64,000 nucleotides of DNA from Thiocystis violascens DSM 198 (GTDB lineage Bacteria; Pseudomonadota; Gammaproteobacteria; Chromatiales; Chromatiaceae), in the NCBI RefSeq assembly GCF_000227745.2, contig NC_018012.1:3655412-3719411 (forward strand). Reading direction: 5' to 3'. A program made the translations under genes and the position numbers. The notes beneath the pieces are model-generated. The model was not told the origin of the DNA. It did no database searches and saw only the letters and a list, made by a program, of their open reading frames with translations. Of this stretch, positions 39,190 to 47,448 are shown piece by piece. The stretch's first letter is position 1. Every line of letters begins with the position of its first letter.

Positions 39190-39271
39190 GTAGGGGCGAA
39201 TTCATTCGCCCCGACATCCTCGACATCCCCTGTATCCGCACAACCCACGCGGCGAATGAATTCACCCCTAC
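39190..39271. repeat. 82-bp palindromic element, GTAGGGGCGAATTCATTCGCC ends
   Basis: The 21-bp terminal inverted repeats at 39190-39210 and 39251-39271 have one mismatch. The core contains CCGCACAACCCACGCGGCGAA, shared with the element at 15138-15209. Each arm contains its own GGCGAATTCATTCGCC palindrome. Confidence 0.85.
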
Positions 39272-39313
39272 AGGCCAGCGGGAATCCCACACAAATAGAA
39301 TTGATGGCACGCA

Positions 39314-39517
39314 CTAGCGTCCCGTTCCGGAAAAATCCTGCCCTGGCTGGAGCCCGAAGAACTTTTCCAGATCCAGTTCCCGAATCACGTCATCCACCGC
39401 GCCCCGACCATGCTCGCGTTGAATCTCGCCCAGAATCAGCCGGACGGCGTGGCGGTTATAACCGCTGCCGAACTGAAGCTGGGTACGAATCAGCTCGCGA
39501 GCATGGTCGAGCGTCAT
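39314..39517 (-). CDS. Small protein encoded directly downstream of pfp
   Basis: Protein of 67 residues (starts MTLDHARELIRTQLQ), predicted helical, charged and soluble. Its ATG lies 6 bp after the pfp stop on the same strand, which strongly suggests co-translation with the PPi-dependent phosphofructokinase. No family is recognised. The reading frame has normal codon bias for this genome and the opposite-strand frames are less plausible. Confidence 0.65.
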   Translation of the reverse strand: MTLDHARELIRTQLQFGSGYNRHAVRLILGEIQREHGRGAVDDVIRELDLEKFFGLQPGQDFSGTGR

Positions 39518-39523
39518 CGTCGA

Positions 39524-40777
39524 TCAGACCTCGAACGTCCCGAGCTTGCGCGCCACCGGGGCATTCTTCAGCGTCACGTACTTCGGCAGGCCATGCTCGA
39601 ATGGCGGATAGTCCTCGCCCTGGATCAGCGGGATCAGATACTCCTTGCAGACCGGGGTGATGCCGAAACCGTCCTCGGTGATGAAGTCGCGCGGCATGAA
39701 TTTTTCGACATTGGCGACCTCCGACAGCGGCGCCTCGCCGACTTCCCAGGCATAGGGATCGCTGCTCAGACGCCGGACGGTCGGCATCACGGCATTGTGT
39801 CCGGCCAACGCGAATTCGACCCCGGCCCGACCCATGGCATACGCCTGCTCGACATCGGTCTTGGAGGCGAGATGGCGCGCGGCGCGCTGGAGATAATCGG
39901 CCACCGCCCAATGGAACTTGTAGCCGGTCGCGTCCTTGATCATGTTCGCAACCACGGGCGCGGCACCGCCGAGCTGGGCGTGACCGAAGGCGTCGCGCGT
40001 GCCCTGTTCGGCCAGGAAGCGGCCATCGGGATATTTGGCGCCCTCGGAGACGACGATGGTGCAGAAGTCGAAACGCTCGACCTTTTCCTTGACGGCGGCA
40101 ATGAACCGCGCCTGATCGAATTCGATCTCGGGGAAGAGAATCATGACCGGGATGTTGTGGTCCTCGATCAGACCGCCAGCGGCGGCGATCCAGCCGGCGT
40201 GACGGCCCATGACCTCAAGGACAAACACCTTGGTCGAGGTCTTGCACATCGAGCGCACGTCAAACGAGGCTTCCAGCGCGGAGGTGGCAATGTACTTGGC
40301 GACCGAGCCGAAACCGGGGCAGTTATCGGTGATCGGCAGGTCGTTGTCGACCGTCTTGGGGACATGAATCGCCTGGACCGGATAGCCCAGCGCCTCGGAG
40401 AGTTGCGAAACCTTGTAGCAGGTGTCGGCCGAGTCGCCACCGCCGTTGTAGAAGAAATAGCCGATGTCGTGGGCCTTGAAGACCTCGATCAGACGCTCGT
40501 ATTCGCGCCGGTTGGCCTCCAGACTTTTGAGCTTGTAGCGACAGGAACCGAAGGCGCCGGAAGGGGTGTAGCGCAGCGCGGCGATGGCCTCGTCGGATTC
40601 CTGGCTGGTGTCGATCAGATCCTCGGTCAGCGCGCCGATGATGCCGTTGCGACCGGCATAGACGTTAGCGATCTGGTCGGTGTGACGGCGGGCGGTCTCG
40701 ATCACCCCGCAGGCGGAGGCGTTGATGACGGCGGTGACGCCGCCGGATTGCGCATAAAAGGCATTTTTCGCGGACAT
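39524..40777 (-). CDS. pfp: Pyrophosphate-dependent 6-phosphofructokinase
   Basis: Reversibly converts fructose 6-phosphate + PPi to fructose 1,6-bisphosphate + Pi, and may also act on sedoheptulose 7-phosphate in the Calvin cycle as in methanotrophs. The nucleotide/PPi site is GGGDS at residues 112-116, with Asp at the position that blocks ATP binding. PKTVDND is at 140-146 and MGRHAGW follows. It has 417 residues. It lies between two small genes of unknown function on the same strand. A separate ATP-type pfkA starts at the right edge of the window. Confidence 0.93.
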   Translation of the reverse strand: MSAKNAFYAQSGGVTAVINASACGVIETARRHTDQIANVYAGRNGIIGALTEDLIDTSQESDEAIAALRYTPSGAFGSCRYKLKSLEANRREYERLIEVFKAHDIGYFFYNGGGDSADTCYKVSQLSEALGYPVQAIHVPKTVDNDLPITDNCPGFGSVAKYIATSALEASFDVRSMCKTSTKVFVLEVMGRHAGWIAAAGGLIEDHNIPVMILFPEIEFDQARFIAAVKEKVERFDFCTIVVSEGAKYPDGRFLAEQGTRDAFGHAQLGGAAPVVANMIKDATGYKFHWAVADYLQRAARHLASKTDVEQAYAMGRAGVEFALAGHNAVMPTVRRLSSDPYAWEVGEAPLSEVANVEKFMPRDFITEDGFGITPVCKEYLIPLIQGEDYPPFEHGLPKYVTLKNAPVARKLGTFEV

Positions 40778-40845
40778 GGTTGTTCTCTCGTGCTGATTTC
40801 AGGTGTGCGGATGTCAGACTAAATGATGCATTGGCGCCACGGCCA

Positions 40846-41208
40846 TCAGCGGCGCGCGCTAGGCAGATCGCCACGCTGTTCGGCGACATAATCGGCCTGG
40901 GCCTGAAGCAGCGCGACGGCGCACTCGGCCAGGTCGTCGTACTGCTCGATACCAGTGCCCATCTGCTTGTACGGCTTATAAAAAAACTGGCAGCGATAGG
41001 CACGCTCGCCGGCCTTGAAGATGACGAAGTTGCAACCGTCATCGGACTGCCAGTAGATCACCGGACAGGTCGTCAGCTCGCGATCGGAGGCGGCGAGACG
41101 GATCTCCGCGTCGGCGAGTTGGATCTCCAGGTCATGCCCGTAGCGCTCGCGGAGCGTGGTCCGCATCAGCCACTGCTCGGTTTCCGTGATGTCGGGGATG
41201 GTGGCCAT
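40846..41208 (-). CDS. Hypothetical protein upstream of pfp
   Basis: Protein of 120 residues (MATIPDITETEQWLMRTTLR...), soluble, containing an aromatic-rich central strand region (CPVIYWQSDDGCNFVIF, CQFFYKPYKQMGTG) and helical ends. No family is recognised. It precedes pfp by 68 bp on the same strand and is the first gene of the probable three-gene pfp cluster. It has three Cys but no metal-binding pattern. Confidence 0.7.
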   Translation of the reverse strand: MATIPDITETEQWLMRTTLRERYGHDLEIQLADAEIRLAASDRELTTCPVIYWQSDDGCNFVIFKAGERAYRCQFFYKPYKQMGTGIEQYDDLAECAVALLQAQADYVAEQRGDLPSARR

Positions 41209-41399
41209 ATTGGGTTGTCGCTGGTCAGACGTTGTTCGATCAAGTATGGCGAGCGATGAACCGCGCTATCGCAAGCACTCCGTGAAAAATGCAGCAAGAC
41301 TAACCAAAACGGACGCCAGTTCCAAATGTTAAACCGCGAGGACACCAGCCGCCGGCAATGACCGCCGTCCCCCGGTTCTCGTTTGGGCACCCCGCCGCC

Positions 41400-41499
41400 G
41401 TAGGAGCCCACTTGCGGGCGACGCGGTCGACATGGCGGCGCGGAGTCACCGGAAGCCTTTGCTCGCGGCCCATCGCATCGCCCGCAAGCGGGCTCCTAC
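41400..41499. repeat. REP-type inverted pair overlapping the ubiI stop codon
   Basis: GTAGGAGCCCACTTGCGGGC and two further bases (41400-41421) and the complement (41478-41499) are 22-bp inverted repeats with one mismatch, separated by 56 bp. GTAGGAGC...GCGGGC is a widespread gammaproteobacterial REP signature. The TAG stop of the minus-strand ubiI-like gene (41496-41498) lies within the right arm. Confidence 0.85.
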
Positions 41500-42725
41500 G
41501 AAGCGGTGTACGGCCGCGCCAGCGGCGGCAGATCCGCGCCCAGACCCAGGGCGCGGTCCATGAACAAACGTTTGAGCGGTGCGATTCGGTCAACGGTCGT
41601 CAGGCCCAGACCGCGTATGGCGGCCAGCGGTTGCCGGCTGTCGCCGAAGATCCGTTTGAAGACATCCATGGCGCCGAGCATCAGCAGATTGTCGCCACGA
41701 CGCGCCCGCTCATAATGACGCAGTGTCCAGAGACCGGCGAGATCGCGACGGCGTTCGAGCGCCAGATCCAGGGTCGCCGCCAGTTCGGCTGCATCCAGAA
41801 AACCCAGATTGACGCCCTGCCCCGCCAGCGGATGGATGGCATGGGCGGCATCGCCGATCAATGCCAGTCCCGGTAGGACATACTGCTTGGCATGCTGTAA
41901 CCGCAGCGGGACGGACGCGCGCGGTCCGTCCAGGATCAAGCGACCGAGACAGGACTCGGAGGCGTCGGTGACCGCCTCGGAGAACAGCGCGTCGTCCAGG
42001 CCCATGAGTTCGACCGCGCGCTCGTCGTCGGCGCTCCAGACGATCGAACAACGCCCGTCTGACAATGGCAGCAACGCCAGCGGTCCCGTCGGCAGAAAAC
42101 GCTGCCAGGCGGTCTCCTGGTGCCAGTCGGCGGGCATGACGTTGGCGACGATCGCGCGTTGGTCATAATTCCAGCCCTCGGTCTGGATGCCGGCCAGATC
42201 GCGCACCAGCGAATCGCGGCCGTCGGCACCGACCAGCAGACGTGCGTCGATCGATCGACCGTCGGCGAACCGAATCCGCGCGGGCGGCTCGCGGCGGTCC
42301 AGATCCGCGATGACGGCGGGGCAGATCAGGGTGACGTCGGGGGATTGTTCCAATTGCTCCCAAAGCGCGAGCTGGATAACTCGATTCTCGACGATATGAC
42401 CCAGATCCGCCTCGCCCAAATCCTGACTGTCGAAGTGAATCCGACCGCCGCCGACCGCGTCCCACACCCGCATCTGGCGGTAGGGACTGGCGCCGAGTTC
42501 CAGGATGCGCTCCCAGACGCCCAGGCGCCGGAGCATCCGCTGGCTGGCCCGACTCAAGGCCGAGACCCGCAGATCCACCTCGCCCGCCGGCCAGTCGCGA
42601 CGTGGCGCGCGCGACTCGATCACGGCGATGGAGAGACCCTTGCCGGACATGGCGCAGGCAAAGGCCGCGCCAACCATGCCGCCGCCGACGACGGCGATAT
42701 CGAAGGACTGCTCTGGCTCAGTCAT
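41496..42725 (-). CDS. ubiI: FAD-dependent ubiquinone biosynthesis hydroxylase, UbiI/VisC type
   Basis: Flavin monooxygenase that hydroxylates the octaprenylphenol ring during ubiquinone synthesis. FAD motifs: VVGGGMVG at the N-terminus, LVGADGRDS in the middle, and GDAAHAIHPLAGQGVNLG near residue 290. It has 409 residues. It overlaps the ubiH stop by 8 bp, giving the E. coli gene order. Assignment to UbiI rather than UbiF rests on position and is moderate. The stop codon is supplied by a REP repeat. Confidence 0.88.
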   Translation of the reverse strand: MTEPEQSFDIAVVGGGMVGAAFACAMSGKGLSIAVIESRAPRRDWPAGEVDLRVSALSRASQRMLRRLGVWERILELGASPYRQMRVWDAVGGGRIHFDSQDLGEADLGHIVENRVIQLALWEQLEQSPDVTLICPAVIADLDRREPPARIRFADGRSIDARLLVGADGRDSLVRDLAGIQTEGWNYDQRAIVANVMPADWHQETAWQRFLPTGPLALLPLSDGRCSIVWSADDERAVELMGLDDALFSEAVTDASESCLGRLILDGPRASVPLRLQHAKQYVLPGLALIGDAAHAIHPLAGQGVNLGFLDAAELAATLDLALERRRDLAGLWTLRHYERARRGDNLLMLGAMDVFKRIFGDSRQPLAAIRGLGLTTVDRIAPLKRLFMDRALGLGADLPPLARPYTAS

Positions 42726-43974
42726 TTACATGCTCCAATGAAAGTCCGCGCGCCAGATGCGGCAGGGGAACGTCCAGGCCCATGAAACGTCTGGCGAGCC
42801 GATGGCGCGCGCACGGCAGCAGATCCAGCCCAAGCAGCCCCGCCCCGCGGGCAAACCGAACCGGCGCCAAGGGGATGACGAAGAGTCGCGCCAGGGCGTC
42901 GGTCAGACTGGCGGTTCCGGCCTGATCGCGACCGCGCCAGCGCGCATACTCGGACAGGGTCGCGGCCGCACCAGGGTCGGCGCCCGTCACCGCACTCCGC
43001 GCCAGCACCTCGGCCAATGCCGCGACGTCCCGCAGACCCAGATTGAAGCCCTGGCCGGCGACCGGATGCAGGCTGTGCGCCGCGTTGCCGATCAGGACCA
43101 GACGCTCCTGCACCGGAGCGCGGATCAGCCGGAGTTTGAGCGGGTAGGCGCGACGCGCAGAGGCCCGAGTCAAGCGACCCAGCCGATACCCGAAGCGATC
43201 CTGGAGACGGTCCAGAAACTCAGCGTCCGAGAGCGCCAGCAGATCGGCGGTCTCGTTCTCGCGACAGGTCCAGACCACCGAATAGCGCCCGCCGGTCATG
43301 GGGAGCAACGCCAGAGGGCCAGAATCGGTGAAACGTTCGAAGGCCACGCCAGTCCGGGGGCGATCCGGCGTGACCGTAGCGATGATGGCATCCTGACCAT
43401 AGGCATGCTCCCGCGCCTTCAGACTGAGCCGTTCGCGGATGGCCGAATCGCCGCCGTCGGCGGCGACCAGCAAACGGGTGCGCAGATGACGGGTCTCCCC
43501 GTCCACCTGGACATCCAGATCCACCCCGTCGCCATGCACGCGATGCTCGATCAGCCGCGCGGGGCAGAGGAGTTCGATGTTGTCGGCATGATCGAGCGCC
43601 AAACGGATCGCCACGCCCATGGCGCGCGCTGGCACGACAGCGCCCAGCGTCGCGACGCCTTCCTCGGCGCGATCGAGCCGGGCGATGCCGTATTGCCCCC
43701 GTTCGGAGACATGCACCTTCAGGATCGGCTCCGCCTCGGGCGCCATATCCGGCCACAGGCCCATGGCCTCGAAAATCCGCTGGCTGCCTAGCGAGAGCGC
43801 GATGACGCGCTCGTCGTAACTGGGATGTTGCGCGGCAACCGTCGGTACCGCCTCGATCAGCGCGACCCGCAGTCGGGTGCTGGCCAGGGCAGAGGCCAGA
43901 CTGCCGCCGACCAGACCGCCGCCGATAATCGCTACGTCGTATTCGTGCAGCATTGCCAAGCTCATCTGCTCCAT
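42718..43974 (-). CDS. ubiH: 2-octaprenyl-6-methoxyphenol hydroxylase UbiH
   Basis: Second FAD monooxygenase of ubiquinone synthesis. N-terminal IIGGGLVGGSLA, middle LVAADGGDS and the UbiH-typical GNAAHSLHPVAGQGFNLGLRD, with Asn where UbiI has Asp. It has 418 residues; a start at the internal ATG (MLHEYDVAIIGG) is also possible. It sits between pepP (18 bp upstream) and ubiI. Confidence 0.93.
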   Translation of the reverse strand: MEQMSLAMLHEYDVAIIGGGLVGGSLASALASTRLRVALIEAVPTVAAQHPSYDERVIALSLGSQRIFEAMGLWPDMAPEAEPILKVHVSERGQYGIARLDRAEEGVATLGAVVPARAMGVAIRLALDHADNIELLCPARLIEHRVHGDGVDLDVQVDGETRHLRTRLLVAADGGDSAIRERLSLKAREHAYGQDAIIATVTPDRPRTGVAFERFTDSGPLALLPMTGGRYSVVWTCRENETADLLALSDAEFLDRLQDRFGYRLGRLTRASARRAYPLKLRLIRAPVQERLVLIGNAAHSLHPVAGQGFNLGLRDVAALAEVLARSAVTGADPGAAATLSEYARWRGRDQAGTASLTDALARLFVIPLAPVRFARGAGLLGLDLLPCARHRLARRFMGLDVPLPHLARGLSLEHVND

Positions 43975-43992
43975 CGTTAGCGCACCCGTTCT

Positions 43993-45312
43993 TCAACGTG
44001 CTTGACGAGACCCCGCCATCAACGCCTCGATCTCGTCCGGCTGCGTGGGAGCCGCCGCGGAGAGAATCTCGTTGCCCTCCTCTGTGATCAGCACATCGTC
44101 CTCGATCCGGATGCCGATCTTGCGATAGGGTTCCGGCACCGCTTCCGTGTCCGGCATGTACAGCCCCGGCTCCACGGTCAACACCATGCCGGGCTCGAAG
44201 ACGCGCCAGGCGCCAGCGTGTTTGTAGGCGCCGACATCGTGCACGTCCATCCCAAGCCAATGGCCGGTGCGGTGCATGTAATAGGGCTTATAGGCTTCCT
44301 CCTGAATGAGCGGATCGACCTCGCCACTCAGAATGCCAAGCCGGACCAGACCCTCGGTCAGCACCCGTACCGCCGCGTCGTGCGGTTCGTTCCAGCGGCT
44401 ACCCGGACGGGCCTTGTCGATGGCCGCCTGCTGGGCCTTGAGCACCAGTTCGTACAGTTCGCGCTGGGGCGGGCTGAAACGGCCGTTGACTGGAAAGGTG
44501 CGGGTAATATCGGAAGCATAGCCGTCAAGTTCGCAGCCCGCATCGATCAGCACCAGATCACCGTCGCGCAGCACGGCGTCATTGGCGATGTAATGCAGCA
44601 CACAGGCGTTCGCGCCGCCGCCCACGATCATCGGATAGGCGTTGAAGCGGGCGCCGGCGATGGCGCAGGCATGCTGAAATTCGGCCTCCAGATCCAGTTC
44701 CTTCACGCCGGGGACGCAATGGCGCATCAAGCGTCGATGGGCCTGAGCGGAGATGCGCGCGGCCCGGCGCATCAGGGCGGCCTCGGTCCTGCTTTTGCGC
44801 AACCGTTGCTCGTGCAGCAGCGATTCGATGGCGATGAAGGTGTCGGGGGCGACCGCGCCGGTGCGAATCTTGGCGCGGACCCGATTCACCCAACCCATCA
44901 CCCGCTGATCGAGACCCGCGTCGGTGCCGATCGGATAGTACAGCCGGGTCCGCCCGTCGATCAGGGTTGGCAGGATCTCATCCAGCGCGTCGAGGGGATG
45001 GGCCTGATCGGCGCCAAAGCGCTCGGTCGCGCCTTCGAGACCGAGACGCGCCCCATCCCACTGTTCGCGCTCCGCGTCACGGGGTCGACAGAAAAGAATG
45101 AATTCGCCTTCCTTGCGCCGGGGCACAAAGACCGCGAAGGCGTCAGGCTCCGGAAAACCGGAGACATAGCTGAAATCGCTGTTCTGACGAAAAGGATAAT
45201 GAACATCGCGATTGCGGATCGCCTCGCGCGCCGCCGGCAGGATCGCGAGCCCTTCGGGACCGATGGATTTCAACAGGGCACGCCGACGGCGTTTGTATTC
45301 GGTCGCGTTCAT
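43993..45312 (-). CDS. pepP: Xaa-Pro aminopeptidase P
   Basis: Metallopeptidase removing N-terminal residues before proline. Creatinase N-domain followed by the pita-bread fold with metal ligands in DAGCELDGYASDITRTFP, HRTGHWLGMDVHD, VEPGLYMP and IRIEDDVLI. It has 439 residues. Its ATG overlaps the UPF0149 stop by 4 bp, consistent with a polycistronic UPF0149-pepP-ubiH-ubiI message. Confidence 0.95.
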   Translation of the reverse strand: MNATEYKRRRRALLKSIGPEGLAILPAAREAIRNRDVHYPFRQNSDFSYVSGFPEPDAFAVFVPRRKEGEFILFCRPRDAEREQWDGARLGLEGATERFGADQAHPLDALDEILPTLIDGRTRLYYPIGTDAGLDQRVMGWVNRVRAKIRTGAVAPDTFIAIESLLHEQRLRKSRTEAALMRRAARISAQAHRRLMRHCVPGVKELDLEAEFQHACAIAGARFNAYPMIVGGGANACVLHYIANDAVLRDGDLVLIDAGCELDGYASDITRTFPVNGRFSPPQRELYELVLKAQQAAIDKARPGSRWNEPHDAAVRVLTEGLVRLGILSGEVDPLIQEEAYKPYYMHRTGHWLGMDVHDVGAYKHAGAWRVFEPGMVLTVEPGLYMPDTEAVPEPYRKIGIRIEDDVLITEEGNEILSAAAPTQPDEIEALMAGSRQAR

Positions 45313-45866
45313 GGCTGCCCGGACGCGTCGCCTGGACTCGCCCGCTCGTCATGAATCAGCATTGCCGCCACACGGATAAATTCGATCACTTCGGCCAGCG
45401 CCTCCTCGTTTTCTTCGACATCGTCAAGATCATCGAGGTCCATCCGCGTCAGATCGGTAAAATCTCGCAGAATCTCGCGGGTCTGCTCGGAGAGATCGGA
45501 CACCGCCACGCCCAGTACGCCGAAGGCGAAGAGGAATCCCCGCACCCAGTCATAGAGCGCGGTTGCGCGCTCGGCTAGCGGACGGTCGTCGTCCGGCAAG
45601 AGCGGATGGAAGCCCAGATCCGGATCGCGTATCCCGTTTTGAGTCGCGGTCGCCAGATCGCTCAGACCTTCGCGGACCCCGGCGAGCCGCGGATCGGCGG
45701 GCTCCGCAGGTTCCGCAGCGGGCAGGAGTTGCAGAAACCAGGCGTTCAGCGGATCCGGATCGCCACCGCAGAGGAGACCGCACAGGATTCCATGTGCTTC
45801 GCCGGGTGACGGATTTAAAGGGCTGACCTCCAACAAGCGGCCAACCTGATCGTAGTCGATGTCCGT
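45309..45866 (-). CDS. UPF0149 (YgfB-like) family protein with non-canonical start region
   Basis: Small acidic helical protein at the head of the pepP-ubi operon, as ygfB in E. coli. Recognisable segments are SPGEAHGILCGLLCGG, the WVRGFLFAFG block and an acidic DLDDLDDVEENEEAL tail. The first ordinary start codon in frame is TTG at 45836, which cuts into the expected N-terminal helix (DYDQVGRLL). A strong GGAGG at 45876-45872 lies 5 bp before an in-frame ACG at 45866, which gives the family-like N-terminus. The 45866 start is therefore inferred; 45836 is the conservative alternative. Confidence 0.75.
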   Translation of the reverse strand, partial: TDIDYDQVGRLLEVSPLNPSPGEAHGILCGLLCGGDPDPLNAWFLQLLPAAEPAEPADPRLAGVREGLSDLATATQNGIRDPDLGFHPLLPDDDRPLAERATALYDWVRGFLFAFGVLGVAVSDLSEQTREILRDFTDLTRMDLDDLDDVEENEEALAEVIEFIRVAAMLIHDERASPGDASGQP

Positions 45867-46000
45867 GGAAACCTCCGTACCCTGGGGGATACGCCCAAAT
45901 GTTGAGAAATAACCGCTAAATCATAGCATGCGCTTCCGCCCGATTGACCGCTCACGACGCCCCTTCTATAGTGCAGGGAATTTCAACGGAGCCGCGGACT

Positions 46001-46210
46001 TTGGCCAACTTCGACCTCGACGAACTGGAGCAGCAGGTAAACGCCCTGATCCGCCTGAATCAACGGCTCCGGGAGGAAAATCTCACCCTGCGCGCGCGCC
46101 AGGAAACCCTGGTCGCCGAACGCGGCGAATTGATCGAAAAAACCGAGCAGAGCCGTAGCCGCGTCGAAGCCATGCTGTCCCGGTTGCGCGCAATGGAGGA
46201 AAATTTGTGA
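46001..46210 (+). CDS. ZapB-like coiled-coil protein (TIGR02449-type)
   Basis: Protein of 69 residues that is almost entirely coiled coil (LDELEQQVNALIRLNQRL...). It is encoded immediately before zapA and overlaps it by 4 bp (GTGA). Such small proteins co-occur with ZapA and resemble the Z-ring factor ZapB. The TTG at 46001 (LANFDLDELEQQ), with GGAG about 10 bp upstream, is preferred; a longer frame to 45944 exists. The division role is inferred from context. Confidence 0.75.
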   Translation: MANFDLDELEQQVNALIRLNQRLREENLTLRARQETLVAERGELIEKTEQSRSRVEAMLSRLRAMEENL

Positions 46211-46584
46211 GCGACGAGCCGCTGCAGGTCAGTATCAAAATCCTGGAAAAAGAGTATCGGATCGCTTGTGCGCAACATGAACAGGAGGATTTGAAGGCGT
46301 CGGCCCGTCTGCTCGACCATCGCATGCGCGAGATTCGTCAAAATGGCCGGGTGATCGGCACCGACCGCATCGCGGTGATGGCGGCGTTGAACATCGCGCA
46401 TGACCTCATTCAGCTTCAACGCGCGCAGCCTGGACTCGACCCGGATGCCGGTCGGCGTCTACGCGAACTTCAGGAGCGGATCTCGATGGCGCTCGCCAAC
46501 GAACCGCCCGCTGAACAACCCGCCGAAACCCCTCTTGCAGAACCTGCGGAACCACTGCTGGACGCCTCGAATGAAAGGGTATAG
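46207..46584 (+). CDS. zapA: Cell division protein ZapA
   Basis: Promotes FtsZ filament bundling at the Z ring. N-terminal beta segment VSIKILEKEYRIAC and the LKASARLLDHRMREIR helix are typical; the C-terminal 30 residues are Pro/Glu-rich and variable. It has 125 residues with a GTG start. The 6S RNA gene follows at once, preserving the zapA-ssrS-fau order known from E. coli. Confidence 0.92.
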   Translation: MSDEPLQVSIKILEKEYRIACAQHEQEDLKASARLLDHRMREIRQNGRVIGTDRIAVMAALNIAHDLIQLQRAQPGLDPDAGRRLRELQERISMALANEPPAEQPAETPLAEPAEPLLDASNERV

Positions 46585-46594
46585 CCTTATTCCC

Positions 46595-46788
46595 AAGACA
46601 CCCCCTGTAGCGCTCGATCACGGCCTGGGTATTTTCTTGAGCCTAATTGCTACCCAGGGGATGAGGACCGCTTGGCTGTTGCGCATGTCCGTCATCGAGC
46701 GGAAAGCCTGAAGCCGAGCCAATTGTCCCCACTTGAACCGCTTGGTTCAAGAACGAAGGCCGATAACGGCGTCAATGGGGGGTGTCCC
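46595..46788 (+). ncRNA. ssrS: 6S RNA
   Basis: The region lies between zapA and fau, the conserved ssrS locus. GACACCCCC at 46597-46605 pairs with GGGGGTGTC at 46778-46786 to close a long imperfect rod about 190 nt in size. Near the 3' end a CTTGAACC-GCTT-GGTTCAAG hairpin (46732-46751) matches the characteristic hairpin of E. coli 6S RNA. The internal part should form the open bubble that mimics a promoter and binds the housekeeping RNA polymerase. The ends are approximate. Confidence 0.87.
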
Positions 46789-46797
46789 TTTCGCTCC

Positions 46798-47448
46798 ATG
46801 CCACTCAATCTCCCACCTCAAACGCGACGCGAGCTGCGAGCCGCGCGACGGCGACTGCAACCCCGCCAGCATCGACGACACGCCGCCAGCGTGGCGAAAC
46901 AACTCAAACACCATCGTTTTTTTCTGCGTGCCCGGCGCATTGCCTTCTATTGGCCGACCGACGGCGAGTTGGATCCGCGCCCACTCCTGCGGTACGCAAA
47001 CCAGCGCGGAAAAGTGTGCTATCTCCCCGTCCTGAGACCACGCAACACCTGTTGGGGACGCGGAAAGATCTGGTTCGTGCGCTTCCGTCCGGGAGACCGT
47101 ATGCGCCCCAATCGCTTCGGCATCCCGGAACCGACGGCCCGCGGACGCCAGCTCAAACTCCCCTGGAATCTAGCGCTCGTGCTGATGCCCCTGGTAGGCT
47201 TCGATACGGACTGTCATCGCATCGGCATGGGAGGCGGCTTCTATGATCGCTCCCTGGCCTATCTGAGAGAACGCCGCTCCTGGAGACGCCCCCGCTTGAT
47301 CGGCATCGCCCACGAATGTCAGCGCGTCGCGCGCATCGAACCCAGTCCCTGGGACATTCCACTGGATGCGGTTGTCACGGAACGTCAGGTCTATGCCAAG
47401 CCATCCGCGGGCGACCGCCTCGTTCAGAGCCGGATCGCGCCATCATGA
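46798..47448 (+). CDS. fau: 5-formyltetrahydrofolate cyclo-ligase family protein
   Basis: Converts 5-formyl-THF to 5,10-methenyl-THF. C-terminal MGGGFYDR motif and preceding LMPLVGFD are diagnostic. It has 216 residues, unusually rich in Arg, especially at the N-terminus. ATG at 46798 immediately follows the 6S RNA 3' end, so fau is probably read through from ssrS as in E. coli. The next gene overlaps it by 4 bp. Confidence 0.92.
   Translation: MPLNLPPQTRRELRAARRRLQPRQHRRHAASVAKQLKHHRFFLRARRIAFYWPTDGELDPRPLLRYANQRGKVCYLPVLRPRNTCWGRGKIWFVRFRPGDRMRPNRFGIPEPTARGRQLKLPWNLALVLMPLVGFDTDCHRIGMGGGFYDRSLAYLRERRSWRRPRLIGIAHECQRVARIEPSPWDIPLDAVVTERQVYAKPSAGDRLVQSRIAPS

Larger units (their letters stand above)
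38874..39313. other. Intergenic region, 440 bp
   Basis: It contains, from left to right: the ppa promoter region, a minus-strand terminator (38933-38952), a GACGCGGTTTAG word near 39079, and the palindromic element at 39190-39271. Short open frames across the palindrome are products of the repeat and are not considered genes. Confidence 0.6.

Noticed and set aside
39086..39314. Small open frames across the intergenic palindrome
   Set aside because: The frames are created by the inverted repeat itself; no start context or conserved sequence.
39410..40822. 470-codon open frame antisense to pfp
   Set aside because: Shadow of pfp, with no ribosome-binding site or domain.
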